From positions 1-64,000 of the forward strand of contig NZ_ASJB01000093.1 in the NCBI RefSeq assembly GCF_000478275.1: DNA of 64,000 bases. Direction: 5' to 3'. The notes beneath the pieces were generated by a model that ran no database searches, was not told the origin of the DNA, and was given only the letters and a program-made list of their open reading frames with translations. Numbering within the stretch: the stretch's first letter is position 1; every line of letters begins with the position of its first letter. Made by a program: the position numbers and the translations under genes. The stretch is from Amycolatopsis orientalis DSM 40040 = KCTC 9412 (GTDB lineage: Bacteria; Actinomycetota; Actinomycetes; Mycobacteriales; Pseudonocardiaceae). Below are positions 17,160 to 26,242 of this stretch, piece after piece.

Positions 17160-17216
17160 GATCCCTCCCCGGCCCCGATGGTCCCACGGGACGCAAGGGC
17201 CGGGTACCGCTTCGGG

Positions 17217-17825
17217 TCAGCCGCACCCGTCCTGGCTACCGACGTTGTGGCTGTACAGCTTCCACGTCTTGCCCGCGCCGGTGTACTTGTGGCCGTCGAA
17301 ATGCGCGGCTTTGCGCTGCGAACCCTCGTAACCCCAGGTGGCGGTCGATCCGGTGGAATAGTTCTGTTCGTAGTGCAGGTGCGGGCGTCCGTTCGAGGTC
17401 TCGCCGGTGTGCCCGACGGCCCCGATCTTCTTGCCCTGCGCGACCTTGTCGCCCTTCTTCACCGAGCGGTACTTGAGATGGATGTAGGTGGTGAACCAGT
17501 TCCCGCTGTGCCGGACCTGGATGATGTTCCCCGCCCCCTTCGGATCGCTATAGGACTGGACGACCGTGCCCGCCTCCGAGGCACGCACCCACAGCCCTTC
17601 GGTCTGGTCGATCGGCAGATGGGTGATGTCGAGCGCCGGGTCGTGGCGGGCGGCCCAGGTGTCCACCCGGACGTGCGTCTTGCAAGTGAAGGGCAGCTGG
17701 AACTTCGGCTTCGCCGCCAGCATCTCCGCCTCGCTCACAGCGACGTCCGGTGCGGCTGTGGCCGTTCCTCCACCGAGTGCCAGTGCCGTCAAGACGGCGG
17801 CCGGCACGGTCAGTTTCCCGCGCAT
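17217..17825 (-). CDS. Secreted M23-family (LytM) peptidase
   Basis: 202 residues with a cleavable-looking signal peptide ending near GGTATAAP. The LytM domain carries a HxxxxD motif (HDPALDI), a VVQSYSDPKGAGNIIQVRH strand and the HLHYE metal motif. It would hydrolyse peptidoglycan cross-links or act as a degenerate LytM regulator; the metal ligands appear intact. Small stand-alone catalytic domain without LysM or SH3 modules. 57 bases downstream of the HTH-glycosidase gene's upstream end, on the same strand. Confidence 0.88.
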   Translation of the reverse strand: MRGKLTVPAAVLTALALGGGTATAAPDVAVSEAEMLAAKPKFQLPFTCKTHVRVDTWAARHDPALDITHLPIDQTEGLWVRASEAGTVVQSYSDPKGAGNIIQVRHSGNWFTTYIHLKYRSVKKGDKVAQGKKIGAVGHTGETSNGRPHLHYEQNYSTGSTATWGYEGSQRKAAHFDGHKYTGAGKTWKLYSHNVGSQDGCG

Positions 17826-18103
17826 GTTCGTTCCCCTTTCGTTCCGCGATCACCGGGTTCACATGTCGCCCGGTGATCGGAAGCGTCACCGACGAGCCGC
17901 GCCGGAGGACACGCCTTTTCACCTGAGCGAAAAGACCGCTCTTCGCCGGAGGTCGCATGGACATCCCAGACCTTCGCGTCTTCGCAGGTCAGAGACGTTT
18001 TTCGTCCCAGCCTCCCGGATTCGGCCGAATGGCTTGCTCTTCGGCGCCAGGGACGTTTGAGTTGCCCGCGGGTAATGAAATGCCGTCTTGAGGGGGACAT
18101 GGC

Positions 18104-19084
18104 ATGACCTTGCGCATGATCTTCGACCGGAAGGATCTCCAGCGGATCCGGGTCGCCGAAGCACCCGACCCGCTGTGGGAACTGGTACTCGGATCGCACC
18201 TGCTGAGAGATCGCCGCCCGTCGGCCTGGCGACAGCGGGTCCAGCTGAACCTGCGCCGGGACGAACAAGCGGCACGATCGCTCAAGACGTTGTTCACACT
18301 GGTACCCGAGACCGGCGGCTTCCCGGACTTCTTGACCCCGGCCAACCTGCGAGGTTCACTCGAAAGCGGCTTCGAGGCGGTGGCGTGTACGCCTCGCGGG
18401 CGACTGCGCGCCGATCTGCGGGCCGTGTTCACCGGTGCCGCCCCGCACTGGGTGAAACGGCTCGCCGACGGCGATCGCGAGCAGGTCCACGGGGTCGTCG
18501 GCGCCCTGCGCGACGCCTACGGCCTGCTGATCGCGCCGTTCTGGCAGGACATCCGCGAAACCGTCGCCGCCGACCGCGCGAAGCGGGTCCGCACGCTGGC
18601 CGCGGAGGGCGCGGGCGCGCTCGTACGCGGAATCCCCGGCGTCCGCGGCTGGGATGGCGAGGTGCTGGAGATCGCGTATCCGCTGGAACGGACCGTCCAC
18701 CTCGACGGCCGCGGGCTGACCTTGGTCCCGAGCCGGTTCTGCACGGGCACCCCGGTCACCTTCATCGATCCGGCCCTGCCACCGGTGCTGATCCATCCCG
18801 CCGACGCGCCGGCCGTCCGCCCGGCGGACACGACACCCGCACTGGTGGCGTTGCTCGGCCGGACACGCGCGGAAAGCCTCGGCGCGCTGCGGGTACCGCG
18901 TACGACCAGCAAGCTGGCCTCCTGCCTCGGCACCTCGATCGGCACCGCGAGCAAACAGGCCGCCGTGCTGCGCGAGGCCGGACTCGTCAGCAGCGTCCGG
19001 CAGGGCGGCGCCGTCCTGCATCACCTCACCGGACTCGGTACGGCGCTGCTTTCCGCCGAACTCCACGAAGGGACCTCGACATGA
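18104..19084 (+). CDS. ArsR-like winged-helix regulator with DUF5937-type N-terminal domain
   Basis: 326 residues. The first ~240 carry the conserved N-terminal block of actinobacterial DUF5937 regulators (beginning LRMIFDRKDLQRIRVAEAPDPLWE). The C-terminus is a winged helix with SKLASCLGTSIGTASKQAAVLREAGLVSS as recognition region, a pattern like ArsR/SmtB proteins. No metal-binding Cys cluster is visible. Its stop overlaps the start of the next gene (ATGA at 19081-19084), so it is translationally coupled to a secreted hydrolase and may control it. Confidence 0.85.
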   Translation: MTLRMIFDRKDLQRIRVAEAPDPLWELVLGSHLLRDRRPSAWRQRVQLNLRRDEQAARSLKTLFTLVPETGGFPDFLTPANLRGSLESGFEAVACTPRGRLRADLRAVFTGAAPHWVKRLADGDREQVHGVVGALRDAYGLLIAPFWQDIRETVAADRAKRVRTLAAEGAGALVRGIPGVRGWDGEVLEIAYPLERTVHLDGRGLTLVPSRFCTGTPVTFIDPALPPVLIHPADAPAVRPADTTPALVALLGRTRAESLGALRVPRTTSKLASCLGTSIGTASKQAAVLREAGLVSSVRQGGAVLHHLTGLGTALLSAELHEGTST

Positions 19085-19842
19085 AATCGGTGCTCGCCGC
19101 CGTCGCGCTGATCCTCGGTACGGCCGCTCCCGCCGCCGCGGCGACGGATTTCCCGGTGCTGCAGATGAACCTCTGCCGCAGCGGGCTCGCGAAATGCTTC
19201 AACCAGGGCGGTACCGATCCGATGGCCAAGGCGGCGAGCACGATCGTCGCGGTGAATCCGGCCATCGTCACGTTGAACGAGTCCTGTTCGGCGGAGACGA
19301 CGAAGCTGGCCGCCGACCTCAAGGCACAGTCGGGCCGGGCTTACACGGTCGTGTGGCAGCCGGTCGGCAAGAAGGAGAACGGCACGACGACGCCGTACCC
19401 GTGTACGTCGGGCCGTGGCGAGTACGGCATCGCGGTGCTGGCGAGGCAGGATCTCGGCGCGGTGCAGGCGCGCGAGGGGGGTCACTACGGGCCGCAGGAC
19501 GGCGGCACGGAACAGCGTGCGTACCTGTGCGCGAAGTTCGACACGGTCAACGCGTGCACTACGCACCTGTCGACGAAGCAGCCGGCGGTCGAACAACAGT
19601 GCCAGGACCTGAAGAACCTGCTGGCGAAGTACGGCTCGGGGACCGTCTTCGGCGGCGACCTGAACCTGCGATACCCAGGGGATCCGAGCGCGCAGGCGTG
19701 CGTGCCCGCGGGCTCGTTCCGGAAGGGCGACGGCAGCGTGCAGCACATCATCGCCGACGGCGTCTTCGGCTTCGGAAGCTCCGGAAAGACGTCGCTCCCC
19801 GGCACCGATCACCCGGCCTGGCGGGTCACCCTGACCCGCTGA
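19081..19842 (+). CDS. Secreted endonuclease/exonuclease/phosphatase (EEP) family protein
   Basis: 253 residues with a signal peptide (to about AAPAAAA). EEP-fold markers are VLQMNLCRSG near the start, VTLNESCS with the metal Glu, FGGDLNLR and the terminal GTDHPAW. Several Cys residues suggest disulfides outside the cell. Family members cut phosphodiester bonds in nucleic acids or lipids; substrate unknown. Coupled to the upstream ArsR-like regulator. Confidence 0.85.
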   Translation: MKSVLAAVALILGTAAPAAAATDFPVLQMNLCRSGLAKCFNQGGTDPMAKAASTIVAVNPAIVTLNESCSAETTKLAADLKAQSGRAYTVVWQPVGKKENGTTTPYPCTSGRGEYGIAVLARQDLGAVQAREGGHYGPQDGGTEQRAYLCAKFDTVNACTTHLSTKQPAVEQQCQDLKNLLAKYGSGTVFGGDLNLRYPGDPSAQACVPAGSFRKGDGSVQHIIADGVFGFGSSGKTSLPGTDHPAWRVTLTR

Positions 19843-19847
19843 CACCC

Positions 19848-19910
19848 GCGTTTCGTCCTCTGGATGCGGTAGTTCGCGATGCCAACTACCGCATCCAGAG
19901 GACGAAACGC
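19848..19910. repeat. Intergenic palindrome, family B
   Basis: A 27-bp perfect inverted repeat (arms begin GCGTTTCGTCCTCTGGATGC) with a nine-base loop, between the convergent EEP gene and dnaX. A near-identical copy with a few mismatches is at 48138-48201. Likely bidirectional terminator. Confidence 0.75.
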
Positions 19911-19915
19911 GCTCG

Positions 19916-21961
19916 TCAGCGTTCGTCGAGGGGGCGCGCGTTGAGGTGGTCGGTGAGCAGTTTCCGGGCGATCTCCTCCGGATCCTGCTCGGGCGGGAGC
20001 GGCGGAGGGGGCGGCGCGGGGCTCGCGTCCTCCGAGTAGAGCTCCTCGTCGTCCTCGACCGGCTCGGGCGGGAGCGGGATGTCCGGCTCGGACGTCGCCA
20101 CCTTGGGCCGCTGGGGCTCCGGCTTCGGCTGCGGCGGGGCCGCGGGGGCACCGGACGCCTCGGCGGACCGGCGGGTGAACGATCGCTCGGCCGAGGGCGG
20201 CGGCGCGGCGGCCTTGGGCGCGGCGGCCTGCCGGGGCTGCGCGGCACCGTGCACGCACCGCACCTGCCAGTCGCCGCCGAAGACCTCCTTGAACGCGGAC
20301 GCGATGCGTTCCGTGTGCTGCGGCTCGGAAAGCCTGCGGGCCACCGGTTCCGCGTTGTGCGTGAGCGTGACGGCGTTGCCTTCGACGCCCACCACGCTCG
20401 CCTGCGTGAGCATCGCCCCGGTCACGGCGCCACCCGGGAGCTTGCGGATCGCGGCCTGCACCTGCGGCCAGCGGCCGCGGATCCCGTCCGTGTCCGACCC
20501 GCCACCCGCGGCCGCCGCGGGCGCCGGAGCGGCCGGAGGCGGAGTCGGCGACGAAGGACGCTGGGGTGCGGGCCGCTCGGCGACCGGCTCGGGCTGAGCC
20601 ACCGGGGCGGGCTGAGCCGCCGGCTGCTGGACCGGCGCGGCCTGCTGGGCGGGAGCAGGAGCGGCGGCACGACGCGACGGCCGCTGGAACTCGCGGACGG
20701 GCTCGCCCGCGGCGGGAGCGACCGGGGCCGGAGCCGCGGCGGCAGGAGCGGCCTGGGCGACCGGAGCGGCCTGGACGGCACCGGCGACGGGCGCGGGCGC
20801 CGAAGCGGCACGGCGTTCGAGTCGTTCGAGCCGGGCGAGCAGCGCGTCGGTGCCCTCGGCGACCGACGGCAGCAGCATCCGCGCCGTCAGCAGCTCCAGC
20901 ACCAGCCGCGGCGAGGTCGCGCCCCGCATCTCCAAGAGTCCATTGTGGACGATGTCGGCGTACCGCGACAGCGTGGCGGGCTCCAGCTTGCCCGCCTGCT
21001 CCTTCATCTTCTTGAGTTCGTCGTCCGGCGCGGCGACCAGTCCACGTTCACCGGCGTCCGGTACCGACCGCAGCATCACCAGGTCACGCAGCCTGTCGAG
21101 CAGGTCGGTGGCGAAGCGGCGCGGGTCGTGCCCGGCCTCGGCGAGGCTCTCGACGGTGCCGAACACCGCGGCCGCGTCGTCCGCGGCCAGCGCGTCGACC
21201 ATGCCGTCGATGAGCGCCACGTCGGTGACGCCGAGCAGGGACACCGCCCGCGAGTAGTCGACGCCATCCGGCCCGGCGCCTGCCAGCAACTGGTCCAGCA
21301 CCGACTGCGTGTCCCGCGCCGAACCGCCGCCCGCGCGGATGACCAGCGGATACACGGCGGGTTCGACGACCGCGCCCTCGGCGGCGACGTTGCGTTCGAG
21401 CAGCTCGCGCATGGAACTGGGCGGGATCAGCCGGAAGGGGTAGTGGTGCGTCCGCGACCGGATGGTGGGCAGCACCTTGTCCGGTTCGGTGGTCGCGAAG
21501 ATGAAGATCAGGTGCTCGGGCGGCTCTTCCACGATCTTCAGCAGGGCGTTGAAGCCCTGCGTGGTGACCATGTGCGCCTCGTCGATGATGAAGACGCGGT
21601 AGCGCGAGTCCGCCGGGGCGTAGAAGGCCCTGTCCCGCAGCTCGCGGGCGTCGTCGACACCACCGTGACTGGCGGCGTCGAGTTCGGTGACGTCGACGCT
21701 GCCGGGGCCCTCGGGCGCGAGATTGCGGCACGAGTTGCACTCGCCGCAGGGATCCGGCGTCGGCCCCTTCGCGCAGTTCAGCGAACGCGCCATGATGCGC
21801 GCGCTCGACGTCTTGCCACAGCCGCGCGGGCCGGAGAAGAGGTAGGCGTGGTTGATCCGGCCGGCCGCCAGCGCGGTCCGCAGCGGATCGGTCACATGCT
21901 CCTGCCCGACGACCTCGGCGAAGGTAGCCGGACGGTACTTTCGGTACAGCGCTAATGCCAC
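19916..21961 (-). CDS. dnaX: DNA polymerase III subunit gamma/tau
   Basis: 681 residues from the GTG at 21961 (VALALYRKYRPATFAEVVGQ); the open frame goes further upstream without homology. The clamp-loader AAA+ domain has FSGPRGCGKTSSARI, the zinc cluster CGECNSC, Walker B FIIDEAHMVT and FATTEPDKVLPTIRSR. A Pro/Ala-rich linker of about 150 residues precedes a C-terminal domain. I see no A-rich slippery site like that of E. coli. Divergent from the spermidine-synthase-like gene with 31 bases between starts. Confidence 0.96.
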   Translation of the reverse strand: MALALYRKYRPATFAEVVGQEHVTDPLRTALAAGRINHAYLFSGPRGCGKTSSARIMARSLNCAKGPTPDPCGECNSCRNLAPEGPGSVDVTELDAASHGGVDDARELRDRAFYAPADSRYRVFIIDEAHMVTTQGFNALLKIVEEPPEHLIFIFATTEPDKVLPTIRSRTHHYPFRLIPPSSMRELLERNVAAEGAVVEPAVYPLVIRAGGGSARDTQSVLDQLLAGAGPDGVDYSRAVSLLGVTDVALIDGMVDALAADDAAAVFGTVESLAEAGHDPRRFATDLLDRLRDLVMLRSVPDAGERGLVAAPDDELKKMKEQAGKLEPATLSRYADIVHNGLLEMRGATSPRLVLELLTARMLLPSVAEGTDALLARLERLERRAASAPAPVAGAVQAAPVAQAAPAAAAPAPVAPAAGEPVREFQRPSRRAAAPAPAQQAAPVQQPAAQPAPVAQPEPVAERPAPQRPSSPTPPPAAPAPAAAAGGGSDTDGIRGRWPQVQAAIRKLPGGAVTGAMLTQASVVGVEGNAVTLTHNAEPVARRLSEPQHTERIASAFKEVFGGDWQVRCVHGAAQPRQAAAPKAAAPPPSAERSFTRRSAEASGAPAAPPQPKPEPQRPKVATSEPDIPLPPEPVEDDEELYSEDASPAPPPPPLPPEQDPEEIARKLLTDHLNARPLDER

Positions 21962-21992
21962 GGCGGCGAGACTACCGGGAGAGGCCGACAGG

Positions 21993-22826
21993 GTGAGACC
22001 AGCACCGACCCCAGGCACGTATCCGGTCCGCTTCGGCACCGCCGAACTGCTCCGCGACGCCGACCGCTCCAACGCCTGGACGATCTCGGTCGACGGCGTG
22101 GCCCAGTCGCACGTCGACCTCGACGATCCCACGGATCTCGAGTTCGACTACATCCGCCGGATCGCCGACGTCGTCGATTGCCTCGGCGAAGGCCCGCTCG
22201 ACGTGCTGCACGTCGGCGGAGCGGCCTGCACCCTCCCCCGCTACATCACGGCGACGCGGCCGCGCTCACGCCAGCTGGTCTTCGACGCCGACGGCGAACT
22301 CGTCGCGCTCGTCCGCGAGCAACTGGGCCTGAAGGGGCTGAAGGTCCGTGTCGGCGACGGCCGCGAAGGCGTCTCCGCGAGGTACGACGCTTCGGCCGAC
22401 CTGATCATCGTGGACGCCTTCGAACGCGGCGTCCTGGCGGGCGGGCTCGCGACCGTGGAGTTCACGAACGAGGTCGCGCGTGTCCTCCGCCCGGCCGGAA
22501 CCTATGTCGCCAACGTCTCCGACGGCCCGAACCTGCCCTTCCTCCGGCGGTTCCTGGCCACCCTGGCGACGTCGTTCCCGCATCTCGCCCTGCTCGCGGA
22601 ACCGGGCGTTCTCCGAGGCCGCCGCTTCGGGAACATCGTGGTCGCCGCTTCCCGCGTCGAACTGCCGATCGGGGACCTGACGCGGCGGGCGGCGTCGTCC
22701 GCCTACCCGGCTCGCTGTATGGCGGCGGAGGATCTGCGGGAGCTCCAGGGGAAGGCGCGTCCCGTCTCGGACGCGGAAGCCCTGCCGTCGCCTGTGCCGC
22801 CGAAGGACGTCTTCGGGATCTTCTAG
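21993..22826 (+). CDS. Spermidine-synthase-like methyltransferase-fold protein
   Basis: 277 residues from the GTG at 21993. Rossmann-type motifs are LDVLHVGGAACTLPRYI (glycine loop), LVFDADGELV and LIIVDAFERG. The order is that of the polyamine aminopropyltransferase/spermidine synthase family. The family Asp that binds the polyamine amine is not clearly conserved, so true spermidine synthase activity is uncertain. The location between dnaX and the SRP RNA gene is a feature of the conserved core region. Confidence 0.8.
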   Translation: MRPAPTPGTYPVRFGTAELLRDADRSNAWTISVDGVAQSHVDLDDPTDLEFDYIRRIADVVDCLGEGPLDVLHVGGAACTLPRYITATRPRSRQLVFDADGELVALVREQLGLKGLKVRVGDGREGVSARYDASADLIIVDAFERGVLAGGLATVEFTNEVARVLRPAGTYVANVSDGPNLPFLRRFLATLATSFPHLALLAEPGVLRGRRFGNIVVAASRVELPIGDLTRRAASSAYPARCMAAEDLRELQGKARPVSDAEALPSPVPPKDVFGIF

Positions 22827-22842
22827 CCCCGGAAACGAAAGG

Positions 22843-22928
22843 GGATCCCGCGCACCCGTCAGAGCCTGCTTATCCTTGCTGCCTTCCGGCCCTGGGGAGG
22901 TTCACAAGATGGACGCCGCGCGGGATCC
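22843..22928 (-). ncRNA. ffs: Signal recognition particle RNA (small bacterial 4.5S type)
   Basis: On the minus strand the interval begins and ends with complementary GGATCCCGCGC arms forming the basal stem. It contains the universally conserved domain IV segment GGCCGGAAGGCAGCAAGG, which holds the GGAA-type tetraloop side and the SRP54 (Ffh)-binding internal loop. About 86 bases, right for a short SRP RNA. The location near dnaX agrees with other actinobacteria. It guides nascent membrane proteins to FtsY/Sec. Confidence 0.95.
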
Positions 22929-22977
22929 GGGGACCAGTGTAGTCACTCCCGCCCCGGCATGGAGGACAGTGGGGGGT

Positions 22978-23847
22978 ATGAGCACTCCGACCTGGGAAGA
23001 TGTCCTGAAGGCCGCCGAGGCCGTTCATCCGTTCGTGCGACGCACGCCGGTGTTGCGCGCCGAGGTCGACGGGCGGCCGCTCGTCCTCAAGCTGGAGCAT
23101 CTGCAGCGGAGCGGGTCGTTCAAACTGCGGGGCGCGGTGAACGCGCTGGTGAGCGGACCGTTGCCGGAGCGGGTGCTGACGGCGTCCGGCGGCAACCACG
23201 GGCTGGGGTTGGCGACGGCGGCTTCGCTGCTGAATCTGCCCGCGACGGTGTACGTGCCGGAGTCCGCTCCGCAGGCGAAGACGGCTCGGATCGAGGCCAC
23301 GGGCGCGAAGCTCATCCGTCACGGCGCGAAGGCGCTCGAAGCGGCCTCAGAGCCCGGTACGCGGTACCTGCACGCGTACGACGATCCCGCCGTCGTCGCC
23401 GGTCAGGGCACCGTCGCGGCCGAAGTGGTCGAGGACGCTCCGGACGTCGACGCGTTCCTCGTCGCGGTCGGCGGTGGCGGGCTGGTCGCCGGGACCTCGC
23501 TGGCCGGGGTGCCGACGTTCGCCGTCGAGCCCGAGCGGTGCCGGGCGCTCAACGCGGCGCTGGCAGCCGGCGCGCCGGTCGACGTGGAGATCGACTCGGT
23601 GGCGGCCTCCGCGCTGGGGGCGACCAGGATCGGGAGCGTCCCGTTCGAGGTACTCCAGGGCCGGGTGACGTCCGTACTGGTCAGCGACGCGGAACTGCTC
23701 GCCGCGCGGGACCGGCTGTGGGAGGAGTTCCGTCTCGCCGTCGAACCGGCCGCCGCGGTGCCGTTCGCCGCGTGGCTGGCCGGACGGACCGAAGGCGAGC
23801 TGCCCTGCGTCATCCTGTGCGGCGCGAACAGCGAGTGGACGCCCTGA
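22978..23847 (+). CDS. Threonine/serine dehydratase family PLP enzyme
   Basis: 289 residues of the fold-type II PLP family. The lysine motif is GSFKLRGAVNAL, the Asn-loop is SGGNHGLGLA, and the phosphate-binding loop is VGGGGLVAGTS. This short form without an ACT domain is that of catabolic threonine/serine dehydratases (or serine racemase-like enzymes); it would make 2-oxoacid and ammonia. ATG at 22978 chosen because the longer frame runs back into the SRP RNA gene. Confidence 0.87.
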   Translation: MSTPTWEDVLKAAEAVHPFVRRTPVLRAEVDGRPLVLKLEHLQRSGSFKLRGAVNALVSGPLPERVLTASGGNHGLGLATAASLLNLPATVYVPESAPQAKTARIEATGAKLIRHGAKALEAASEPGTRYLHAYDDPAVVAGQGTVAAEVVEDAPDVDAFLVAVGGGGLVAGTSLAGVPTFAVEPERCRALNAALAAGAPVDVEIDSVAASALGATRIGSVPFEVLQGRVTSVLVSDAELLAARDRLWEEFRLAVEPAAAVPFAAWLAGRTEGELPCVILCGANSEWTP

Positions 23848-23878
23848 TCCCGCGTGATCCAGGCTGCATCAGACGGCA

Positions 23879-25351
23879 TCAGGCGGCCCGGAACCGGACC
23901 CGGAACTCCGTCCGCCCCGGACGGCTGGCCACGGCGACCTGCCCGTCGTGGGCGGCGACCACGGCGGCGACGATGGCCAGCCCGAGGCCGGTGCTGCCCG
24001 CCGCCCGCGACCGTGAATCGTCGCCGCGGGCGAACCGTTCGAAGACGTCCGGGAGGATCTCCGGCGGGATCCCCGGCCCACCGTCGACAATGGACAGTGT
24101 CACCACGGAGTCCACTATGGACAACGACGTGGTGACCTCGGTGCCCGCCGGGGTGTGCGTGCGCGCGTTGCCCAGCAGGTTGATCACCACCTGGTGCAGC
24201 TGGTCCGCGTCGCCGAGGACGGTGATCGGTTCGGGCGGAACCTCCAGCAGCCACTTGTGTTCCGGCCCGGCGACATGCGCGTCGGCGACGGCGTCCGCGA
24301 CCAGCCTGGAGAGATCGACCGGCTCGCGCACCACCGGACGGCCGGAATCGAGCCGCGCCAGCAGCAGCAGATCCTCCACCAGGCCGGTCATCCGGGTGGA
24401 TTCCGATTCCACCCGGCCCATCGCGAACGCGATGTCCGGCGGCACCTCGGAACCGGACCGCCGGGTGAGTTCCGCGTAACCGCGGATGGCCGCGAGCGGT
24501 GTCCGCAGTTCATGACTGGCGTCCGCGACGAACCGGCGCACCCGGGTTTCACTGGCCTGGCGCGCCGACAGCGCGTGGGAGATGTGGCCGAGCATGCGGT
24601 TGAGCGCGAACCCGACCTTGCCGACCTCGGTCCGCGGATCCGTGTCCACTTCGGACACTCGTTCGGACAGCGCGACCTCGCCGCGGTCCAACGGGAGTTC
24701 CGCGACCCTGGTCGCGGTGGCGGCCAGCCGGTCGAGGGGTTTCATCGTGCGCCGGACGGTGACGGCGCCGAGCGCGCCCGCGAGCACGATGCCGCCGACG
24801 GCCACCCCGCCGAAGATGAAACCCAGGTTCCACAAGGTGTCCTTGACGTCCTTCGTGGGCAGGCCGGTGATCGCGATCCCGCCGCCGACCGTCGGTTTCG
24901 CCACCACGCGGTACTCCCCGAGCGAGCCGAGATCCACGCTCCTCGGCACGTCGGACGGCCGCTCCCGCAACAACGTGGCCACCTGGGACGGCGTGATCTC
25001 GTCGTGCGGGAACGGGTCCGTCACCTTGGCGTCGTAACTGGACCGCAGCACCGCCGCGAGCACCCGCCCGTCCGGGAGCACGGTCACGAACAACGAACCG
25101 GTGCTCTGCCCGTACGCGCGCAGCCCCTCCGGGACCCGGTCCCCGCCCGGCCGTCCCGGCGGCGGTGGACGGCTGGCGCGTTCGCTGGTCTCGGCGATCC
25201 GGGCGTCGAGCTGGTCCATCAGGAAGTCCCGCAACGCCAGTTCGGTCACCACGCCGACCACCAGGCAGACGAGCGCGAGCAGCCCCGCGACCTGGGCGAT
25301 CAGCCGCCGTCGCAGGGACCAAGGCCGCCTAACCCGCCGGCTTGAGGACAT
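23879..25351 (-). CDS. Sensor histidine kinase (HAMP-HisKA-HATPase)
   Basis: 490 residues. First membrane helix ~16-38 (LIAQVAGLLALVCLVVGVV), an external sensor region, second helix ~180-205, HAMP linker, HisKA with phospho-acceptor in FVADASHELRTPLAAIRGYA, then HATPase with HQVVINLLGNARTHTP (N box) and DGGPGIPP (G1). It overlaps the response regulator gene by 23 bases in the same operon, so they form a two-component pair. Signal unknown. Confidence 0.93.
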   Translation of the reverse strand: MSSSRRVRRPWSLRRRLIAQVAGLLALVCLVVGVVTELALRDFLMDQLDARIAETSERASRPPPPGRPGGDRVPEGLRAYGQSTGSLFVTVLPDGRVLAAVLRSSYDAKVTDPFPHDEITPSQVATLLRERPSDVPRSVDLGSLGEYRVVAKPTVGGGIAITGLPTKDVKDTLWNLGFIFGGVAVGGIVLAGALGAVTVRRTMKPLDRLAATATRVAELPLDRGEVALSERVSEVDTDPRTEVGKVGFALNRMLGHISHALSARQASETRVRRFVADASHELRTPLAAIRGYAELTRRSGSEVPPDIAFAMGRVESESTRMTGLVEDLLLLARLDSGRPVVREPVDLSRLVADAVADAHVAGPEHKWLLEVPPEPITVLGDADQLHQVVINLLGNARTHTPAGTEVTTSLSIVDSVVTLSIVDGGPGIPPEILPDVFERFARGDDSRSRAAGSTGLGLAIVAAVVAAHDGQVAVASRPGRTEFRVRFRAA

Positions 25352-26078
25352 ATCCGGCGCCGCGCATCGTGTGGATCATCGGTTCCCTGTCGGCGTCGAT
25401 CTTCTTGCGGAGATAGGAGATGTACAGCTCGACGATGTTGGCCTGGCCGCCGAAATCGTAGCTCCAGACCCGGTCGAGGATCTGCGCCTTCGACAGCACG
25501 CGCTTGGGATTGCGCATGAGGTAACGCAGCAGCTCGAACTCGGTGGCGGTCAACGGCACCAGCTCGCCGCCGCGATGCACCTCGCGGCTGTCCTCGTCCA
25601 GGGTCAGGTCGCCGACGACCAGCGTCGAACCGCTCGGCCCGGCGACCCCGCCCGCGCGCCGCAGCAGCGCGCGCAACCGCAGCGCGACCTCCTCCAGGCT
25701 GAACGGTTTGGTGACGTAGTCGTCGCCGCCCGCGGTGAGCCCGGCGATCCGGTCCTCCACCGCGTCCTTGGCGGTCAGGAACAGCACCGGCAGGTTCGGC
25801 ACCTCGGATCGCAGGCGCCGCAACACTTCCAGGCCGTTCATATCGGGCAGCATCACGTCCAGCACCACCGCGTCCGGCCGGAACTCCCTGGCGACGCGGA
25901 CCGCCTCCGTACCGTCGGCGGCGGTGCGGATGTCCCAGCCCTCCATGCGCAGGGCCATCGATACGAGTTCGGACAAGGTCGCCTCGTCGTCGACGACCAG
26001 CACCCGCACGGGGCTGCCGTCGGCACGGCGCAGGCCTGCCTTCGCGGAACCGGACGACGGGACGTTCACACTGGTCAT
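25329..26078 (-). CDS. OmpR-family response regulator
   Basis: 249 residues from the ATG at 26078 (MTSVNVPSSGS); the longer frame is not needed. The receiver domain has acidic pair VVDDE, phospho-acceptor Asp in VVLDVMLPDMNG, and Lys in VTKPFS. The C-terminal winged helix ends with NIVELYISYLRKKID. Partner of the downstream histidine kinase. It is divergent from a Gly-rich membrane protein gene 164 bases away, a plausible target. Confidence 0.94.
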   Translation of the reverse strand: MTSVNVPSSGSAKAGLRRADGSPVRVLVVDDEATLSELVSMALRMEGWDIRTAADGTEAVRVAREFRPDAVVLDVMLPDMNGLEVLRRLRSEVPNLPVLFLTAKDAVEDRIAGLTAGGDDYVTKPFSLEEVALRLRALLRRAGGVAGPSGSTLVVGDLTLDEDSREVHRGGELVPLTATEFELLRYLMRNPKRVLSKAQILDRVWSYDFGGQANIVELYISYLRKKIDADREPMIHTMRGAGYVLKPAG

Positions 26079-26242
26079 GCTGTCATCCTCGGCGGCCCCG
26101 GTGAGCCTTCCCTGTGTCCCGCCTGTGCGTTTCCTGTGAACGATCACCCGGCCGAGTCACAGCGCGTCCCCACCGGCGGCACAGCTTCCGCACAGCGACG
26201 GCGCCGAGCATGGCCGCAACCGAGTCACACGGAGGCGACCAG

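Noticed and set aside
19986..21955. Long plus-strand frame opposite dnaX
   Set aside because: Antisense shadow of dnaX, with Arg/Gly/Val-rich translation typical of the complement of a high-GC gene.
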